Positions 62,777 through 64,000 of a stretch of 64,000 bases of DNA are shown here, one piece after another. Within the stretch, counting starts at the first letter, position 1. Each line of letters opens with the position of its first letter. Origin of the DNA: Salinarchaeum sp. Harcht-Bsk1 (GTDB taxonomy: Archaea > Halobacteriota > Halobacteria > Halobacteriales > Salinarchaeaceae); NCBI RefSeq assembly GCF_000403645.1, contig NC_021313.1, positions 2,561,014-2,625,013 of the forward strand, in the 5' to 3' direction. Below the pieces are notes generated by a model. The model had not been told where the DNA came from. It ran no database searches and was given only the letters and a program-made list of their open reading frames with translations. The position numbers and the translations under genes were made by a program.

Positions 62777-62850
62777 CGGCCCGGTCGGTGCATGAGGTAG
62801 TAGGTGTCACTGCAACGGACGCCCGCGAACGTCACAGCAAAGACGCCCCA

Positions 62851-63393
62851 TCAGTCTTCGTCTATCCGGATAGTCGTCGTTGCCTCGAGGCCGACGTCTG
62901 CTGGATTTGCGACGTTCACCGCGACGCTGATGGCGTGCTCGCCGGCAGCCGCCGGCTCCCACTCCCTCCTGGCGATACGGAACGAACCGGACCAGTGTCG
63001 CGTGAACTCCTTTGCCTCGCCTCGATCGAAGTGGTAGCCGCGACGTTCGTCCGGGACGGTCGTTCGCTGGACGTGGGAGGCTTCGGGGTGGCCGTCGACG
63101 GCCCACGTCCACGGAAGGGGCGATTCGATCGGCAGTGTGATCGGGATCGGTAACTCGTTGCGCATCCGGATGGTGAACGGGACGCGCTGTCCCTGCTCGA
63201 AGGTGCGATCGGGGGTCGAGACGTCGACCGAAACAGCCCGATAACGCAGCCAGTAGGGGACGAAGAGCTTGCTCAAGAAGCCGCTCGGTACCGACCGCAT
63301 CGCCTGTGGCCTGGCCTCCCGGTTGCGCTCACGCGGAGCGTGCGTCTCCGCGTCGTCCCGATGGAGCGCGCTCGAGTCGTAGATCCGTCGCAT
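62851..63393 (-). CDS. conserved haloarchaeal protein with Ig-like beta domain
   Basis: The 180-residue protein starts at ATG 63393 (RRIYDSSALHRDD). Residues 1-50 are basic and disordered. Residues 50-180 form a beta sandwich: RAVSVDVSTPDRTFEQGQRVPFTIRMRNELPIPITLPI, SPLPWTWAVDG and GEHAISVAVNVANP. No signal or membrane segment is seen, so it is cytoplasmic. The family is common in haloarchaea and unnamed. Confidence 0.8.
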   Translation of the reverse strand: MRRIYDSSALHRDDAETHAPRERNREARPQAMRSVPSGFLSKLFVPYWLRYRAVSVDVSTPDRTFEQGQRVPFTIRMRNELPIPITLPIESPLPWTWAVDGHPEASHVQRTTVPDERRGYHFDRGEAKEFTRHWSGSFRIARREWEPAAAGEHAISVAVNVANPADVGLEATTTIRIDED

Positions 63394-63455
63394 CTGTCTC
63401 TGCGTTGGCGTGTGAGTCGCTAAAGCGTTCCGAGTGAAGTGTACTCGTCCGCGGC

Positions 63456-64000
63456 CTAATCGTCCGCCGTCGCGTCGCCCGGACTCTGGCCCTCCCAGAC
63501 CGGCCGCGTTCCCTCGTGGGTGTCGTCGTAACGGAGACACGCGATCTGGTGGGTGCCGCCGACGTGGATCTGCTCGGGAGTGGTCGTCTCGCAGGGTGAG
63601 GGGAGTTCCTCGTCGATGTGCTCGCTCGCGCCCCGAACGTCGCCCTCGTGGAGCGCACCGATCGTGTCCGAGAGGACGGATTCCGCGCGGCTGTCGGCGA
63701 GCGTCGCCGGCAGTTCGAACTCGTCGCGAACGAGCGTGTCGAGTTCGGCGCGCGACGCGGTCTCCGGATCGACGTGTCCCTCGGCCGTGATCTCGGAGGA
63801 GGTATCGACGGCGGACGTCTCCTCGGCGCCCTCGATTGCCGTGACCGATTCGAGGCCTTCGGCTTCCCGGAGCCGGACCTTGAAGTCCATCAGCGACCGC
63901 CAGTCCGCCTGTTCCAGGTCCACGCTCTCGGGCTGGATCACCCGCGGACACCGGGAGTGGAACCGGCAGCCGCTGGGTGGGTTGATCGGCGACGGCACGG
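63456..64000 (-). CDS. oligopeptide/dipeptide ABC transporter ATPase, C-terminal part (DppF/OppF)
   Basis: The frame enters from the right edge and ends at 63456. The first readable residues, PSPINPPSGCRFHSRCP, are the oligopeptide-transporter C-terminal (oligo_HPY) domain that follows the ATPase core of DppF/OppF. About 160 further residues form an acidic extension with several cysteines (CETTT, CLRYDD). The Walker motifs lie outside the window. The gene probably heads a peptide transporter operon to the right. Confidence 0.85.
   Translation of the reverse strand, partial: VPSPINPPSGCRFHSRCPRVIQPESVDLEQADWRSLMDFKVRLREAEGLESVTAIEGAEETSAVDTSSEITAEGHVDPETASRAELDTLVRDEFELPATLADSRAESVLSDTIGALHEGDVRGASEHIDEELPSPCETTTPEQIHVGGTHQIACLRYDDTHEGTRPVWEGQSPGDATADD

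Overview
The window is chromosomal DNA of a haloarchaeon (class Halobacteria). The evidence is very high GC with G or C at most third codon positions, strongly acidic proteins, Tat signals followed by lipoboxes, TATA-like promoters about 25-35 bases before many start codons (largely leaderless genes), a complete archaeal motility (arl) block, archaeal stalk proteins L1-L10-L12, SAMP2, a CxxC-rich small-protein repertoire and an F420-type oxidoreductase. The genus cannot be fixed from the sequence alone. No rRNA, CRISPR array, transposase or integrase is visible.

Layout. 1-646: end of a membrane protein, then a tandem tRNA-Cys region with one intact gene flanked by a decayed copy and a 3' fragment. 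647-8064: secreted Tat/PPC protein, an ABC-2 exporter with a wHTH regulator, a lipoprotein, an SMP-30 lactonase and MsrB. 8156-13870: a tight operon of a DEDDy exonuclease, a phosphodiesterase-superfamily enzyme and a DUF1998-type DEAH helicase (an MrfB/MrfA-like pair with an extra enzyme between). 13993-25939: mixed housekeeping genes (oligopeptide-binding lipoprotein, dodecin, an alkyltransferase-like protein lacking its cysteine, PhzF, acylphosphatase, OGG-type glycosylase, M20 hydrolase, dual-specificity phosphatase) and a deletion scar joining the 3' parts of two divergent genes.

25940-33564: two copies of a roughly 130-bp dispersed repeat, the rpl1-rpl10-rpl12 operon with a structured leader, a large GAF/PAS histidine kinase, an F420 oxidoreductase and a third repeat copy. 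33565-48081: panB, a MinD-type ATPase with an overlapping partner gene, a wHTH regulator, a small membrane protein, the single archaellin gene, and arlCE-F-G-H-I-J, followed by a second ParA/MinD-like protein with a degenerate P-loop and a long acidic tail. The first group makes the filament and motor of the archaellum; the ParA-type genes on both sides may position or regulate it (inference).

48293-64000: methyltransferase, GNAT, SAMP2, aldehyde dehydrogenase, TrkA, secF-secD, DUF2240-like, pyrF, zinc-finger protein, J-domain membrane protein, GTPBP1-like GTPase, an NAD-binding epimerase, two conserved haloarchaeal proteins, and the C-terminal part of a DppF/OppF ATPase cut by the window end.
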